A stretch of DNA of 23,039 nt, taken from positions 1 to 23,039 of the forward strand of contig JAAFHO010000012.1 in NCBI GenBank assembly GCA_013297575.1, given 5' to 3'. Numbering within the stretch: the first letter of the stretch is position 1; each line of letters begins with the position of its first letter. Of the stretch, positions 14,849 to 23,006 are shown one piece after another. The notes beneath the pieces were generated by a model. The model ran no database searches. It saw only the letters and a program-made list of their open reading frames with translations, and was not told where the DNA came from. The position numbers and the translations under genes are program-made. Source of the DNA: Chitinophagales bacterium. GTDB lineage: Bacteria; Bacteroidota; Bacteroidia; Chitinophagales; Saprospiraceae.

Positions 14849-15607
14849 CTAAAATGCCATCCGATAACTTACCCCACCTGAAAATGTGAGCCAAAATATA
14901 TTAAGGTTTGAATAATAGCCGGGACGAACAAAATCGTTGTTCAAATGGCTGAGTGAATGTTGTGACGAAAAAGTAAGCCCTATCCAACGCTTTGGAGCAA
15001 TGGAGTACTCCACTTGCACGCGAGGAGCAAAGCCAAAATCGTAGAGATTATAGTTTACCGAGCCATAAACATAAAACGGTGCCTGAAAGAAATCTTTGAC
15101 ATGCGGTAGGTCTTCTTTAGTGACTTGTTTGTCTGCTCGATTTAGCAATATACCTCCAAAAATCCCTACACCTGCTGTAAAGCGCATCTTATGCCCTACC
15201 GACACAGTAGGTGTAACGCAGAGATGGAGGTATTTGAAATTGGGTAAATGCTTAAAATAGGTTGGATCAAAATTTGGACTTTGTGGGCTGCTAGGATATT
15301 TTGCAAATATCCATTTAGCGGTTAAGCCTTGTGGGTGTCCTCCGCCGGATGGGAAGGTGTACATTTCTAACGCTTTACGTTCGCGGTACAACAAACTACT
15401 CTCTATATTGAACCATTTACGTACTGCGAAGGCGGCACCTAATTCAAATACCGGCCCATATTTCCAAGTATTTTGATCCCGCCAAGAATCGTCAATTGTT
15501 GTATAATTGGCATTTTCCAGCGCAGTTCTAAAAAAATAGGACATCCGCTGGGCTGGTAGGGTATTCAACAATGCTAAAAAGACAATTACAAAGGTTATGT
15601 TTTTCAT
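14849..15607 (-). CDS. outer-membrane beta-barrel protein, function unknown
   Basis: A 252-residue exported protein; starting at the ATG at 15607 gives a signal peptide ending LLNTLPAQ (an ATG at 15625 would add six residues). Alternating aromatic/hydrophobic strands dominate: GPVFELGAAFAVRKWFNIESSLLYRER, FAPRVQVEYSIAPKRW and a last strand ending in SYRMAF. The terminal aromatic residue is the BAM-recognition feature of outer-membrane barrels. About eight to ten strands are plausible, as in the porin/PorT-like small barrels of Bacteroidota. No partner gene is adjacent. It stands at the edge of the AT-rich segment and converges on the tRNA array with an 79-base gap. Confidence 0.75.
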   Translation of the reverse strand: MKNITFVIVFLALLNTLPAQRMSYFFRTALENANYTTIDDSWRDQNTWKYGPVFELGAAFAVRKWFNIESSLLYRERKALEMYTFPSGGGHPQGLTAKWIFAKYPSSPQSPNFDPTYFKHLPNFKYLHLCVTPTVSVGHKMRFTAGVGIFGGILLNRADKQVTKEDLPHVKDFFQAPFYVYGSVNYNLYDFGFAPRVQVEYSIAPKRWIGLTFSSQHSLSHLNNDFVRPGYYSNLNIFWLTFSGGVSYRMAF

Positions 15608-15967
15608 ATAATATTTATTATGCATTATTTCGCGCTATCAAAACATAAGAATTTTATTTTATAAAAGATAAAAACACAATCCACTTCTACCTTTAATTTT
15701 TTTGAATGATTCAATTTTCTAAAAGTACAGATAAACTAACAAAGCATAAAAATAAAATATTTTATTTATGAATAAATATTTAATATTATAAGTTTTATAG
15801 CCTCAAATATTTACACTACTATGTCGCCTATAAGATCATTTGAAAACCAATGATTTATTTTTCCAAAGAAAATGTCGCGTTTGTTGTTTCACACAAGCAA
15901 TTTTTTTGATTTTGGACTTATAAATCATTAGTTTCCGAAATAATAAACACCTACGATACAACTAATA
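15608..15967. other. very AT-rich intergenic region
   Basis: No gene, tRNA or strong hairpin is seen. The leftward promoter of the barrel protein should be here; TATGTTTTG just upstream of it (about 15636-15645) resembles TAnnTTTG with one extra base. Confidence 0.4.
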
Positions 15968-17104
15968 TTAATTACAATCAAATCGTGCATACAGTCCATC
16001 CATACCTCTATGAGAGGTGGCAGTGCCTGTTGCACCGCTATTGTCAGCTCCTGGGGATACTAATACGAGAATTGTACCACCGTTAGTCATTAAAAAAGTA
16101 GTAGTCACATTACGATATGCATTTAAAAATCTTCTCGAAACAGCCGTTTTTTTGCAAGAATGTGTTTCAATACTTGTCCGATTACTTAGAACCCCTGCTG
16201 GATTAAAAATAGCACAAGTAATGTCGTAAGAGTGGTAATGATCCGTTTTATATTTATTATGTGGTCCTTTTTTTGAAGTACTATACAAGATAAATTTAGA
16301 GTCATAGTCAAACAGTCCTCCACTAGCGGGAGTGGTCACCTGATTAAATTCCCAATTTGTTTCTATCCTACGATTCAGATTTGGATTTACTCTAGTTTGA
16401 GTAGGTGAAATGAATGAGGTATTATTATGTGGACAGGATGAAGTTAAAGCAGTCCAATCCCGATCTTCTGCACCGAAATACTGATTATTGATGACTATGA
16501 ATTTTTCTGGTTCCTGTAATGTTTTTGTATTCAATGCATTGAGTAATAATTGTTTATTGGCCTTGTTTGTCCAAATATTTAAGTTCTGCGATATTGTACC
16601 AATATAATCTCCAACACATACCAAACCATCGGTGTTAAGTACTCTACCCAAATATAAACTATACTTTGGCATTCTTATTACTTGTGCTCCATCTACTAAT
16701 TCATGGGTTAATATTTGTGACAGCCTACCTTTTGCTAATTCTGTCGAGTGTTGGCTGTATGGTAATTCATCTATGTTGTAATACGATGAAGTAATCGACG
16801 TGAAATTATTTTTTATTTCCCAATCATTTATCACATCAACATCATATTCGGTAAGTGCATCTAAGGTACTTACTAATGCATCATGATCGGGAAAACACAT
16901 AATACCATCGACAACCGATACCTCAAGATCTACGGGCTCATCGTTGTCAATTGTACATATATCATCTTCGCGTTCATTAGTGGTAGTGGTAGTGGTACTT
17001 GTGGTATTATCCTTTTCTGCATTAGTCTGCATTTTCTGACAAGCATAGATACCAAAAGTGGTTAAAAATAATAAAAAAGATAAAATTTTAAGAGAAGTAT
17101 TCAT
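15968..17104 (-). CDS. lipoprotein of unknown function
   Basis: A 378-residue protein. The N-terminus is a lipoprotein signal with lipobox GIYAC (Cys22), so it should be lipid-anchored, probably at the cell surface or the inner leaflet of the outer membrane. A threonine-rich low-complexity linker (about 35-46, from a GGTAGT-type microrepeat at 16981-17000) and an acidic stretch follow. The first globular part (about 50-130) contains GIMCFPDHDALVSTLDAL. The C-terminal half has Asn/Thr-rich beta-like sequence with HSCKKTAVSR and ends in YARFDCN. I do not recognise a family. Base composition is more AT-rich than in neighbouring housekeeping genes, suggesting an accessory origin. Confidence 0.75.
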   Translation of the reverse strand: MNTSLKILSFLLFLTTFGIYACQKMQTNAEKDNTTSTTTTTTNEREDDICTIDNDEPVDLEVSVVDGIMCFPDHDALVSTLDALTEYDVDVINDWEIKNNFTSITSSYYNIDELPYSQHSTELAKGRLSQILTHELVDGAQVIRMPKYSLYLGRVLNTDGLVCVGDYIGTISQNLNIWTNKANKQLLLNALNTKTLQEPEKFIVINNQYFGAEDRDWTALTSSCPHNNTSFISPTQTRVNPNLNRRIETNWEFNQVTTPASGGLFDYDSKFILYSTSKKGPHNKYKTDHYHSYDITCAIFNPAGVLSNRTSIETHSCKKTAVSRRFLNAYRNVTTTFLMTNGGTILVLVSPGADNSGATGTATSHRGMDGLYARFDCN

Positions 17105-17310
17105 AATTGTGTTGAGTGATTAGATATAGTGCACCTTAGCCTTTCTTGCCTAAATGAACCTTTTACTATTACTACCTGCTAAAATCAACTATTTGGGGCC
17201 TAAAAAATTGGCACAGCAGAACATGTGATAAAGATAAACTTTGACTAACGATAGCAATTTACATAATACCTAAATTGTGGTGAAAAATAAAATTATTAGC
17301 AGTCACAAAA

Positions 17311-17565
17311 TTACAGGCATCCCAACCAATATAAATGGGGAAAGATGGGGAAAGATGGGTCATCATTTTTTGTAAAACGAAATATTATTCTGTTTTTTGA
17401 GGGAGGGGGACCCAATGTTTCGTAAATGATTTTTACCCACGTTGAAGTAACTATCCCCTTTGGCAATAAAATACCTTCACGGGAAAGTGTACGAATAAAT
17501 GTTTTTCGATCAATACCGTATTCATGAGCAAGTTCGGTGCGTGTTTTAAAGGTAATTTTTGGCAT
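17311..17565 (-). CDS. small helix-turn-helix protein
   Basis: An 84-residue protein. Residues 7-32 form a helix-turn-helix of the pattern TRTELAHEYGIDRKTFIRTL, similar to small Bacteroidota DNA-binding proteins whose usual chain ends near an IYE-x-x-G-x-P motif. Here that motif (IIYETLGPP) is at about residues 47-55, and about 30 extra residues follow, partly encoded by an imperfect repeat (GGGGAAAGAT twice, 17338-17358). The tail may be a read-on past a lost stop. The start is supported by a TATCTTTG element 30 bases upstream. Target genes are unknown; no integrase or transposase accompanies it. Confidence 0.65.
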   Translation of the reverse strand: MPKITFKTRTELAHEYGIDRKTFIRTLSREGILLPKGIVTSTWVKIIYETLGPPPSKNRIIFRFTKNDDPSFPIFPHLYWLGCL

Positions 17566-17593
17566 ATTATGAAGTTGTAGATAATAGTTTGTG

Positions 17594-17601
17594 CAAAGAT
17601 A
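17594..17601 (-). promoter_or_regulatory. Bacteroidota -7 promoter element for the small HTH gene
   Basis: Read leftward, TATCTTTG matches TAnnTTTG and lies about 30 bases before the ATG at 17565. Confidence 0.5.
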
Positions 17602-17800
17602 ACATGTAATTTACCAAACCATATACATCTAAATAAACATTTAACATCCTAATACGCTATACAACACTCAATGAATTTAGTTTGATTATCATTCATATTA
17701 CTACCTCGCCCAATAATAATTTGCCCATTTTTGCCCACACTCACTTCCTACTTTTTTCGCCAAATAAAAGTGTACGGTTGCCAATCTTTTTTATAAAAAT

Positions 17801-19228
17801 TTACTGATTAAGGAATTTTTCCAGCATGGCCTGCGTCGTTTTGGGCTCTGCTTTTCCCTTTGCGGCTTTCATAATTTCACCCATAAACATCCCGATCAAA
17901 CCTTTTTTACCTTTTTTATATTCCACCACTTTATCGGGGAAGCGGGCCACTACTTCATGAATGATATTGGCTAAAAAATCATTGTCCGCAGATTGGAGTA
18001 GGTTTAAGGCTTGTGCAAGATCAGCCGCTGTTTGAGTGGGCTGTTCTAACATAGCCGGAACCAATTTTTGATTGGCCGCCGAAGCACTTATTTTTCCATC
18101 TTCTATCAATTGCACCAATCCTTTCCAGTGTTCGACGGGTACCGGACAATCGGCCAATGCACACTTCATTTCTGCACACCAAGGCAGCAATTTATTGATC
18201 GTAAGATTGGAAAGTCCTTTGGCTATGATCGGGCTTGTATCCTGCGTGAGCGCACTAAACCACGTGGCTACTTCGCGCTCCTGCGTGAGTGCATCCGCAT
18301 CGTAGGCAGGTAGTTGAAGCGTAGTTGTAAAATATGCGAACATATCGACCGGCAATGCAGGCATACTTTCCTTTATCGACTGCAATTGAGCATCGGAAAT
18401 GATGATTGGTGGTAGATCTGGTTCGGGAAAATACCGGTAGTCGTGTGCATTTTCCTTGTCGCGTTGTGGATATGTTGTACCGGTTGCTGGATCAAAACCA
18501 CGGGTCTGTTGCTGCACAGTGCCACCTTGCTCCAAAATTTCGATTTGGCGTGTTGTTTCAAATTCAATAGCCTTTCTTGCAAAGCGCATAGAATTCACAT
18601 TTTTTATTTCACAACGCTGCCCATAGGTGGTTTCGCCCATTTTTCGCACCGAAATATTTACATCACAGCGCATTGAACCCTCTTCCATATTGCCGTCGCT
18701 TACGTCGATCCAACGCACTAACCTACGGATTTCGTCCATAAATGCGGTGGTTTCCGCGGCAGAACGCAGATCGGGTTGGCTTACAATTTCCAATAACGGC
18801 ACACCCGCACGGTTCAGGTCAATCAACGAATCCTGTGGGTCTTGGTCGTGGATACTTTTGCCTGCATCTTCTTCTATATGGATATGATGGATGTTAATTA
18901 CGCGCTCGCCTATACGTACGCTACCCCCTACACAGATGGGTTTATTGTCTTGTGTAATTTGGTAGCCTTTCGGCAAATCGGGGTAAAAATAGTTTTTACG
19001 GTCAAAATAAGAGGCCTGGTCAATGGTGCAGCCCATCGCCAAACCTACCTTGACTGCCGATTCCACCACGCGTTCATTCAGCCGAGGCAAAGTACCCGGT
19101 TGCGCCAGCGAAATAATACTGATATGGGTATTCGGTTCGCCGCCAAAGGAGGCATCGTCCGCACAAAAAACTTTGGAGCGGGTATTTAATTGGACGTGGA
19201 CTTCAAGCCCTATGACGGTTTCGTACAT
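17801..19228 (-). CDS. gatB: Asp-tRNA(Asn)/Glu-tRNA(Gln) amidotransferase subunit B
   Basis: A 475-residue GatB, the tRNA-binding and kinase subunit of GatCAB, which converts Glu-tRNA(Gln) to Gln-tRNA(Gln) in the cytoplasm. Hallmarks are continuous: ETVIGLEVHVQL near the start, FDRKNYFYPDLPKGYQIT, HIEEDAGKSIHD, DLNRAGVPLLEIVSQPD, MEEGSMRCDVNIS, EIKNVNSMRFARKAIE and DYRYFPEPDLPP. The C-terminal YqeY-like helical domain (about 325-475) ends MGEIMKAAKGKAEP, the usual tail. Full length. It is the last gene of the leftward operon, 59 bases after the LTA-synthase-like gene; gatA and gatC are not in the window. A tRNA-Gln(TTG) lies about 3 kb away in the array. Confidence 0.97.
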   Translation of the reverse strand: MYETVIGLEVHVQLNTRSKVFCADDASFGGEPNTHISIISLAQPGTLPRLNERVVESAVKVGLAMGCTIDQASYFDRKNYFYPDLPKGYQITQDNKPICVGGSVRIGERVINIHHIHIEEDAGKSIHDQDPQDSLIDLNRAGVPLLEIVSQPDLRSAAETTAFMDEIRRLVRWIDVSDGNMEEGSMRCDVNISVRKMGETTYGQRCEIKNVNSMRFARKAIEFETTRQIEILEQGGTVQQQTRGFDPATGTTYPQRDKENAHDYRYFPEPDLPPIIISDAQLQSIKESMPALPVDMFAYFTTTLQLPAYDADALTQEREVATWFSALTQDTSPIIAKGLSNLTINKLLPWCAEMKCALADCPVPVEHWKGLVQLIEDGKISASAANQKLVPAMLEQPTQTAADLAQALNLLQSADNDFLANIIHEVVARFPDKVVEYKKGKKGLIGMFMGEIMKAAKGKAEPKTTQAMLEKFLNQ

Positions 19229-19287
19229 TTTATTCTATTTGATAGTTACATTTGATTTAGCAATCTGCCAAAGCAGTTGAACCATTA

Positions 19288-21192
19288 TTATTTTTGCAAA
19301 AAGTCTTCATATAGCAAATGCAAATACGCTCTTGCATCTTTTTGCCCTGTTACAGGAAGCGTATCTCCATAAAATTGCCATTGCTTGGTGCCAAACCAAT
19401 AAAAACCATTGCCTTCTGGTGTTGCCCATCCAAGGCCGTTTTCGTTGGTATAATAACTAAAATTATGGCTTTTATCGGCTGGATGCTGCTCAAACCAGTT
19501 TTGCATCGCAAAGATATTGCGGCTAAAAGGAAATTCAGTTGCAGGCACTGTTTTTTGTGCTAAACAAGCCAAAACAGAGGCTGGAATATCGTGGTGGCTA
19601 CAAAAAACGGGTAATTTTGCACCGCGCCACTCTTTTTTGAGCAAAGGACTATAAAAAATGAGTGGGATACGCCGCGTGACAGGATGATCGGGTCCCAAAT
19701 TAGATGGCCAACTTGATCCATGATCGGCCACAAGTACAAATAAAGTATTGTTGAACCACGGTTGCTTGGAGGCGGTTTCAAAAAAAGCTCCTAATGCATC
19801 GTCTGTAAAGGCGGCATGGTTTAAGAAAATATCATGGGTGGTGCCTCCTGTCCATTTTTGAGTACAAGGTGCATCAAAAGGCGGATGAAGGCTAAGCGTG
19901 AGTGCAGTGGCGCAGAACGGTTGCTGTAGTTTACTGATCTCTTGAGCGGCCCGTTGTAGTGCAATCCGATCATCAGCGCCCCAATGTTGGGTGCGTTCGG
20001 CTTTTGTAAAATCGTCAATACCGATAATTGGATCTATTTTTTGGTAAGACGACCATACTTTAAAATTGGCAAAAGTAAGTTCGGAGCCATAGATCAACGC
20101 GCTGGAATACCCCGCTTTTTCCTTGAGAAGTTTCGGAACGGAGTTGAGGCCAGCGGCTTTTTCAATTTGTACGATAATAGATTGATCTGGTTGCGCAGGA
20201 TAACCCGCCAACACGGATATTAATCCCTGATCGGTGCGATAGCCACTACTGTAACAATGGGTCATCAGCACGCCCTCTTGTATCAAATGGCTGAGGTTGG
20301 GACAAACGCCTTTTTCACCATCCAATTCCTCGATCACTTGTGCTGTCATACTTTCCATGAGGATAATAACAACATTGGTCGGCGTACCGTCTTTTTGTGC
20401 TAAAATAGTGGTACCACTCGTGTCGGCAAATGTGCGGAGCAGTTGAGGGCGCAGTTCGGCAAGGCTATTTTCGTTGTCTGTTTTGTAGCGGTGTTGGGTA
20501 GATCGTATTTCTAAAAAACTATGTCCTAGGTACCAGCCAACATTGGTAGCCGCATGGTTATTAAAAGGGTGGTTGGAATAATAAACGGCACTCTCGTTGA
20601 TGGCCATCACCCCAAAGCCGCCGCGAATAGCGATCACTAAAAGTCCTAAAATAAACGGGAAAAACAAGATATGCCAACGGCGTGTGGTGGGCTCAATTGC
20701 AGCAGTACCCATCCATTTTTTATACACACGGACAAACAGCCCAATGCCACCAATGATTAATACAATACTCGCGATTTGGAAACCCCATGACATGGAATTT
20801 AACAATGCTTGTGGCGTAGCAATATAGGCTACTGCGCGGTTATTGAGCGGTGTATGCCATTCTTCAAATATAAAAATATTGGAACCAAACACAAGGACAG
20901 CGGCACCAATCAGGATAAATTGAACCCCCAAAATGATTTTTGAGAAGAAATTATAAGTTTTAGCCCCCAGTAATACCCCCAGAAACCATAAAATAGCAGG
21001 AATAGCCATCAAATAACCCAGCATACTCAAATCCAAAGGGAGCGCATACCAAAAGGATTTCCATACCGATAATGGTTGCTGAGGCGACCATTCTTTGTAG
21101 AACCAAAGTACGAACCAAAGCCTAAACGCCGCAAAAAAGGCTAACCAAAATAGGCATAGCCGTATAAAAAAACGGAATGGTTTAAGATGCAT
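19288..21192 (-). CDS. LTA synthase/sulfatase family membrane protein
   Basis: A 634-residue inner-membrane protein of the alkaline-phosphatase superfamily, LtaS/OpgB/EptA-like. Five hydrophobic helices fill about residues 1-190 (roughly 9-30, 45-72, 80-108, 125-150, 168-190). The extracytoplasmic catalytic domain starts near VVIILMESM, supplying a metal-ligand Glu. The predicted nucleophile is Thr320 in YRTDQGLISVLAGYP. Asp490-His491 in VADHGSSWP complete the metal site, and DIPASVLACL follows. Such enzymes move phospho-alcohol groups (glycerol-phosphate or phosphoethanolamine) onto envelope glycans or cleave sulfate esters; a Gram-negative member is unlikely to make true lipoteichoic acid. 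The ATG at 21192 lies three bases after the ribH stop, so the genes are probably co-translated. Confidence 0.9.
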   Translation of the reverse strand: MHLKPFRFFIRLCLFWLAFFAAFRLWFVLWFYKEWSPQQPLSVWKSFWYALPLDLSMLGYLMAIPAILWFLGVLLGAKTYNFFSKIILGVQFILIGAAVLVFGSNIFIFEEWHTPLNNRAVAYIATPQALLNSMSWGFQIASIVLIIGGIGLFVRVYKKWMGTAAIEPTTRRWHILFFPFILGLLVIAIRGGFGVMAINESAVYYSNHPFNNHAATNVGWYLGHSFLEIRSTQHRYKTDNENSLAELRPQLLRTFADTSGTTILAQKDGTPTNVVIILMESMTAQVIEELDGEKGVCPNLSHLIQEGVLMTHCYSSGYRTDQGLISVLAGYPAQPDQSIIVQIEKAAGLNSVPKLLKEKAGYSSALIYGSELTFANFKVWSSYQKIDPIIGIDDFTKAERTQHWGADDRIALQRAAQEISKLQQPFCATALTLSLHPPFDAPCTQKWTGGTTHDIFLNHAAFTDDALGAFFETASKQPWFNNTLFVLVADHGSSWPSNLGPDHPVTRRIPLIFYSPLLKKEWRGAKLPVFCSHHDIPASVLACLAQKTVPATEFPFSRNIFAMQNWFEQHPADKSHNFSYYTNENGLGWATPEGNGFYWFGTKQWQFYGDTLPVTGQKDARAYLHLLYEDFLQK

Positions 21193-21195
21193 CGA

Positions 21196-21711
21196 CTAAA
21201 AACCAATCGATTTTTTAGCGTCTTTGCCATTCAATTTCAAGGATGCCATTCGGATGGCCGTTGCAGCCGCTTCAATACCTTTATTGCCGTATTTGCCACC
21301 GGCGCGATCGAGGGCTTGTTGCTCGTCATTGGGTGTAAGCACGCCAAAAATAAAGGCACGGCCAGAAGCAATGCTCATTTGCGCCAGCGCATTGGCTACC
21401 GCAGTATTGATATATTCGTTGTGGTTGGTTTCGCCTTTAATGACGCAACCAAGGCAAATAACAGCATCGGGATTGATTTGTCCGGCCAAAATACGCGCAC
21501 CAGCAGGGAGTTCAAAAGAACCGGGTACTTGTGCGGTATGGATATTTTCGGGTTTGGCACCGTGCTTAATTAGGGTATCATAACAACCTTCGTACAGCGC
21601 GTGGGTAATATGTGCATTCCATTCTGCTACCACAATAGCAAAGCGCATCGCACTTGCATCGGGCATGGTAGAATCGTCGTATTCGGATAAGTTTTTTAAT
21701 GCAGATGCCAT
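21196..21711 (-). CDS. ribH: 6,7-dimethyl-8-ribityllumazine synthase
   Basis: A 171-residue lumazine synthase, the penultimate step of riboflavin synthesis: it condenses 5-amino-6-ribitylaminouracil with 3,4-dihydroxy-2-butanone 4-phosphate. The conserved text is intact: AEWNAHIT near residue 29, QVPGSFELP, CLGCVIKGETNHNEYI with the catalytic histidine, FGVLTPNDEQQALDRAGGKYGNKG, and an A..A..M C-terminus. An N-terminal extension of about 22 residues before RFAIVVAEWN is typical in Bacteroidota. It begins three bases after the stop of the upstream lipoprotein and ends three bases before the next start. No FMN riboswitch is seen upstream. Confidence 0.97.
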   Translation of the reverse strand: MASALKNLSEYDDSTMPDASAMRFAIVVAEWNAHITHALYEGCYDTLIKHGAKPENIHTAQVPGSFELPAGARILAGQINPDAVICLGCVIKGETNHNEYINTAVANALAQMSIASGRAFIFGVLTPNDEQQALDRAGGKYGNKGIEAAATAIRMASLKLNGKDAKKSIGF

Positions 21712-21714
21712 AAT

Positions 21715-22587
21715 TTATTTTTTAGTGCTTTCGCCAGGTTTTTGTTGTTTTTCAACAGGTTTTATCTTTTCATCTACTGATTTGCGGAGGAATCGGTAAG
21801 CAACACCACCCAATTGCGCTGATTTTTCGGTATCCGACACTTTCATGTTGTAAAAACTGAGGGTGTCACCATTATTGCTAAATCTAAATCCGAACAATTT
21901 TTGGGAATCTTTGACCTTCGTTGTAGCAAAAGTCACGACATCCATCGCATCGCCCAACATAAAGCAATCGCCACCGGTACAGGGTGCATAACGATCGTAA
22001 TCGGGAAAGTTCATGATATATCCACCCGGTGTAAACATAACGGGTTTATCTGTTTGTTTGCCAACTGGGAAATAGTTGCCTTCAAATAAATTGTGGTTTA
22101 AAGCCGTAGTAAAAGCAAGGTATCCAGTGGGTGAATTGGCTTTAGATTTTATCATGCGATCCATTTGTGTACCAGCATTTGTGGTGCCATCAAACATAGT
22201 GATGTCCTTACTTGCCGGATCATATACCAAATAAACTGATTTGCCGGGTCTTGCTTCTAGCAGTTCGATGGTATCCAAATTGATCTTTGCGGCTAATTTC
22301 CAAGATTCAAAACCATTATAACAAGTCACGCTATCGGGTTGATCCACGTTAAACGTAATGGCATAAGTATAAGGTAAATGCGCGTTATTCATCGCTTTCA
22401 AAACAGATTGGTATTGATTGGCGCGTGCGCAAAAATCCATAGGAATCCAATGGCCTGCTAAGTTAACAATACTAGCATGTTCGAGTGGGACTAATGAGCC
22501 ATTATTAGCCGTGGCTGCTGGGTCATTTTTGCAAGAAATAAAGAGGAGTACGAGGGTAAAGGCTAAAAAACTAACAAACTTTTGCAT
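21715..22587 (-). CDS. lipoprotein of unknown function, first gene of the ribH-gatB operon
   Basis: A 290-residue protein with a lipoprotein signal; the lipobox LFISC puts the acylated cysteine at residue 19. The body is beta-rich: NLAGHWIPMDFC, a middle segment with YLVYDPASKDITMFDGTT, and DTLSFYNMKVSD near the C-terminus. This recalls lipocalin-like domains in which strands report on a small ligand, but no family is certain. A charged Lys/Gln tail closes the protein. It is tightly coupled to ribH (three-base gap), which may simply be operon packing. Its leader contains the mutually exclusive hairpins at 22624-22698. Confidence 0.8.
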   Translation of the reverse strand: MQKFVSFLAFTLVLLFISCKNDPAATANNGSLVPLEHASIVNLAGHWIPMDFCARANQYQSVLKAMNNAHLPYTYAITFNVDQPDSVTCYNGFESWKLAAKINLDTIELLEARPGKSVYLVYDPASKDITMFDGTTNAGTQMDRMIKSKANSPTGYLAFTTALNHNLFEGNYFPVGKQTDKPVMFTPGGYIMNFPDYDRYAPCTGGDCFMLGDAMDVVTFATTKVKDSQKLFGFRFSNNGDTLSFYNMKVSDTEKSAQLGGVAYRFLRKSVDEKIKPVEKQQKPGESTKK

Positions 22588-22623
22588 TAATCTATAAGTA
22601 ATTATGTGTAAATTAGGAACAAT

Positions 22624-22698
22624 GCTGAAATAGAATACTCCATTGATATTCTATTTCAGCACCTCACGGGATCCAACCAATATCAATGAAGTATTCTA
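22624..22698 (-). promoter_or_regulatory. leader with two mutually exclusive hairpins
   Basis: A 14-bp perfect stem (22624-22637 with 22647-22660) closes on a 9-base loop. Alternatively 22631-22650 pairs with 22679-22698 over 20 positions with a single mismatch. Both use 22631-22650, so they cannot coexist. Transcription read leftward makes 22698-22679 first. No T-run follows either stem, so control of translation or RNA stability is more likely than termination; it could also be a remnant of an inverted-repeat element. Confidence 0.55.
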
Positions 22699-22703
22699 GT
22701 TTT

Positions 22704-22711
22704 CAATGGTA
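22704..22711 (-). promoter_or_regulatory. possible -7 element for the lipoprotein-ribH operon
   Basis: Read leftward, TACCATTG differs from TAnnTTTG at one position, with a TTG about 19 bases further upstream. The implied start, near 22697, would be almost exactly the first base of the leader hairpin region. Confidence 0.35.
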
Positions 22712-22746
22712 TGGGTATAAAAAAGTGCACAACACACTATCGTTTG

Positions 22747-22782
22747 AAAAAAGCCCCTCACCGCGAGCCTGACCGGAGGGGC
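22747..22782 (-). terminator. rho-independent terminator (leftward)
   Basis: GCCCCTC (22753-22759) pairs with GAGGGGC (22776-22782); read leftward, the stem is followed by six T residues (22747-22752). No protein gene inside the window ends here, which points to an RNA transcript from the right. Confidence 0.8.
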
Positions 22783-22877
22783 AAACATGAGATTACAATG
22801 GTCGAAACCAGAAAAATATGGGAAATCGCAAGGATTTGCACTGCAAAAACCCAACTACGATTGTAGCCAAAACTTCG

Positions 22878-22902
22878 AGATCCTAGCTCTAGGATCTTTT
22901 TT
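22878..22902 (+). terminator. possible rightward terminator
   Basis: An 8-bp palindromic stem AGATCCTA/TAGGATCT with tetraloop GCTC is followed by T residues on the plus strand. There is no rightward gene before it, so it may instead be a structural hairpin of the leftward RNA candidate. Confidence 0.4.
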
Positions 22903-22998
22903 ACCCCAATACTGATAAAATCGGATTTGCGCGGGGGGATTACGCAAGGGATGGCTAAAAAAAGTGACCAATTATGGCCGGATTAAAAATAACAGGCG

Positions 22999-23006
22999 CA
23001 AAGGTA
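22999..23006 (-). promoter_or_regulatory. Bacteroidota -7 element upstream of the RNA candidate
   Basis: Read leftward, TACCTTTG exactly fits TAnnTTTG. A -33 element is not clear. It is the natural partner of the terminator at 22747-22782. Confidence 0.45.

Larger units (their letters stand above)
22747..22992 (-). ncRNA. candidate small RNA of about 245 nt with its own promoter and terminator
   Basis: No protein frame fits. Transcription from the -7 element at 22999-23006 would begin near 22992 and end at the terminator 22747-22782. Inside lie a perfect 8-bp hairpin (22878-22885 with 22890-22897) and smaller complementary segments such as TTGCG/CGCAA and TAGCCA/TGGCTA. The octamer GCAAATCC occurs twice on this strand. 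No known family (6S, SRP, tmRNA, RNase P) could be recognised by eye; 6S RNA is the best untested alternative. Confidence 0.4.

Noticed and set aside
13324..17800. Integrase, transposase or insertion sequence
   Set aside because: No recombinase motif or terminal inverted repeat was found, so mobility is only inferred.
21715..22700. FMN riboswitch controlling ribH
   Set aside because: The conserved FMN-aptamer segments are not found in the leader; ribH is the second gene of the operon.
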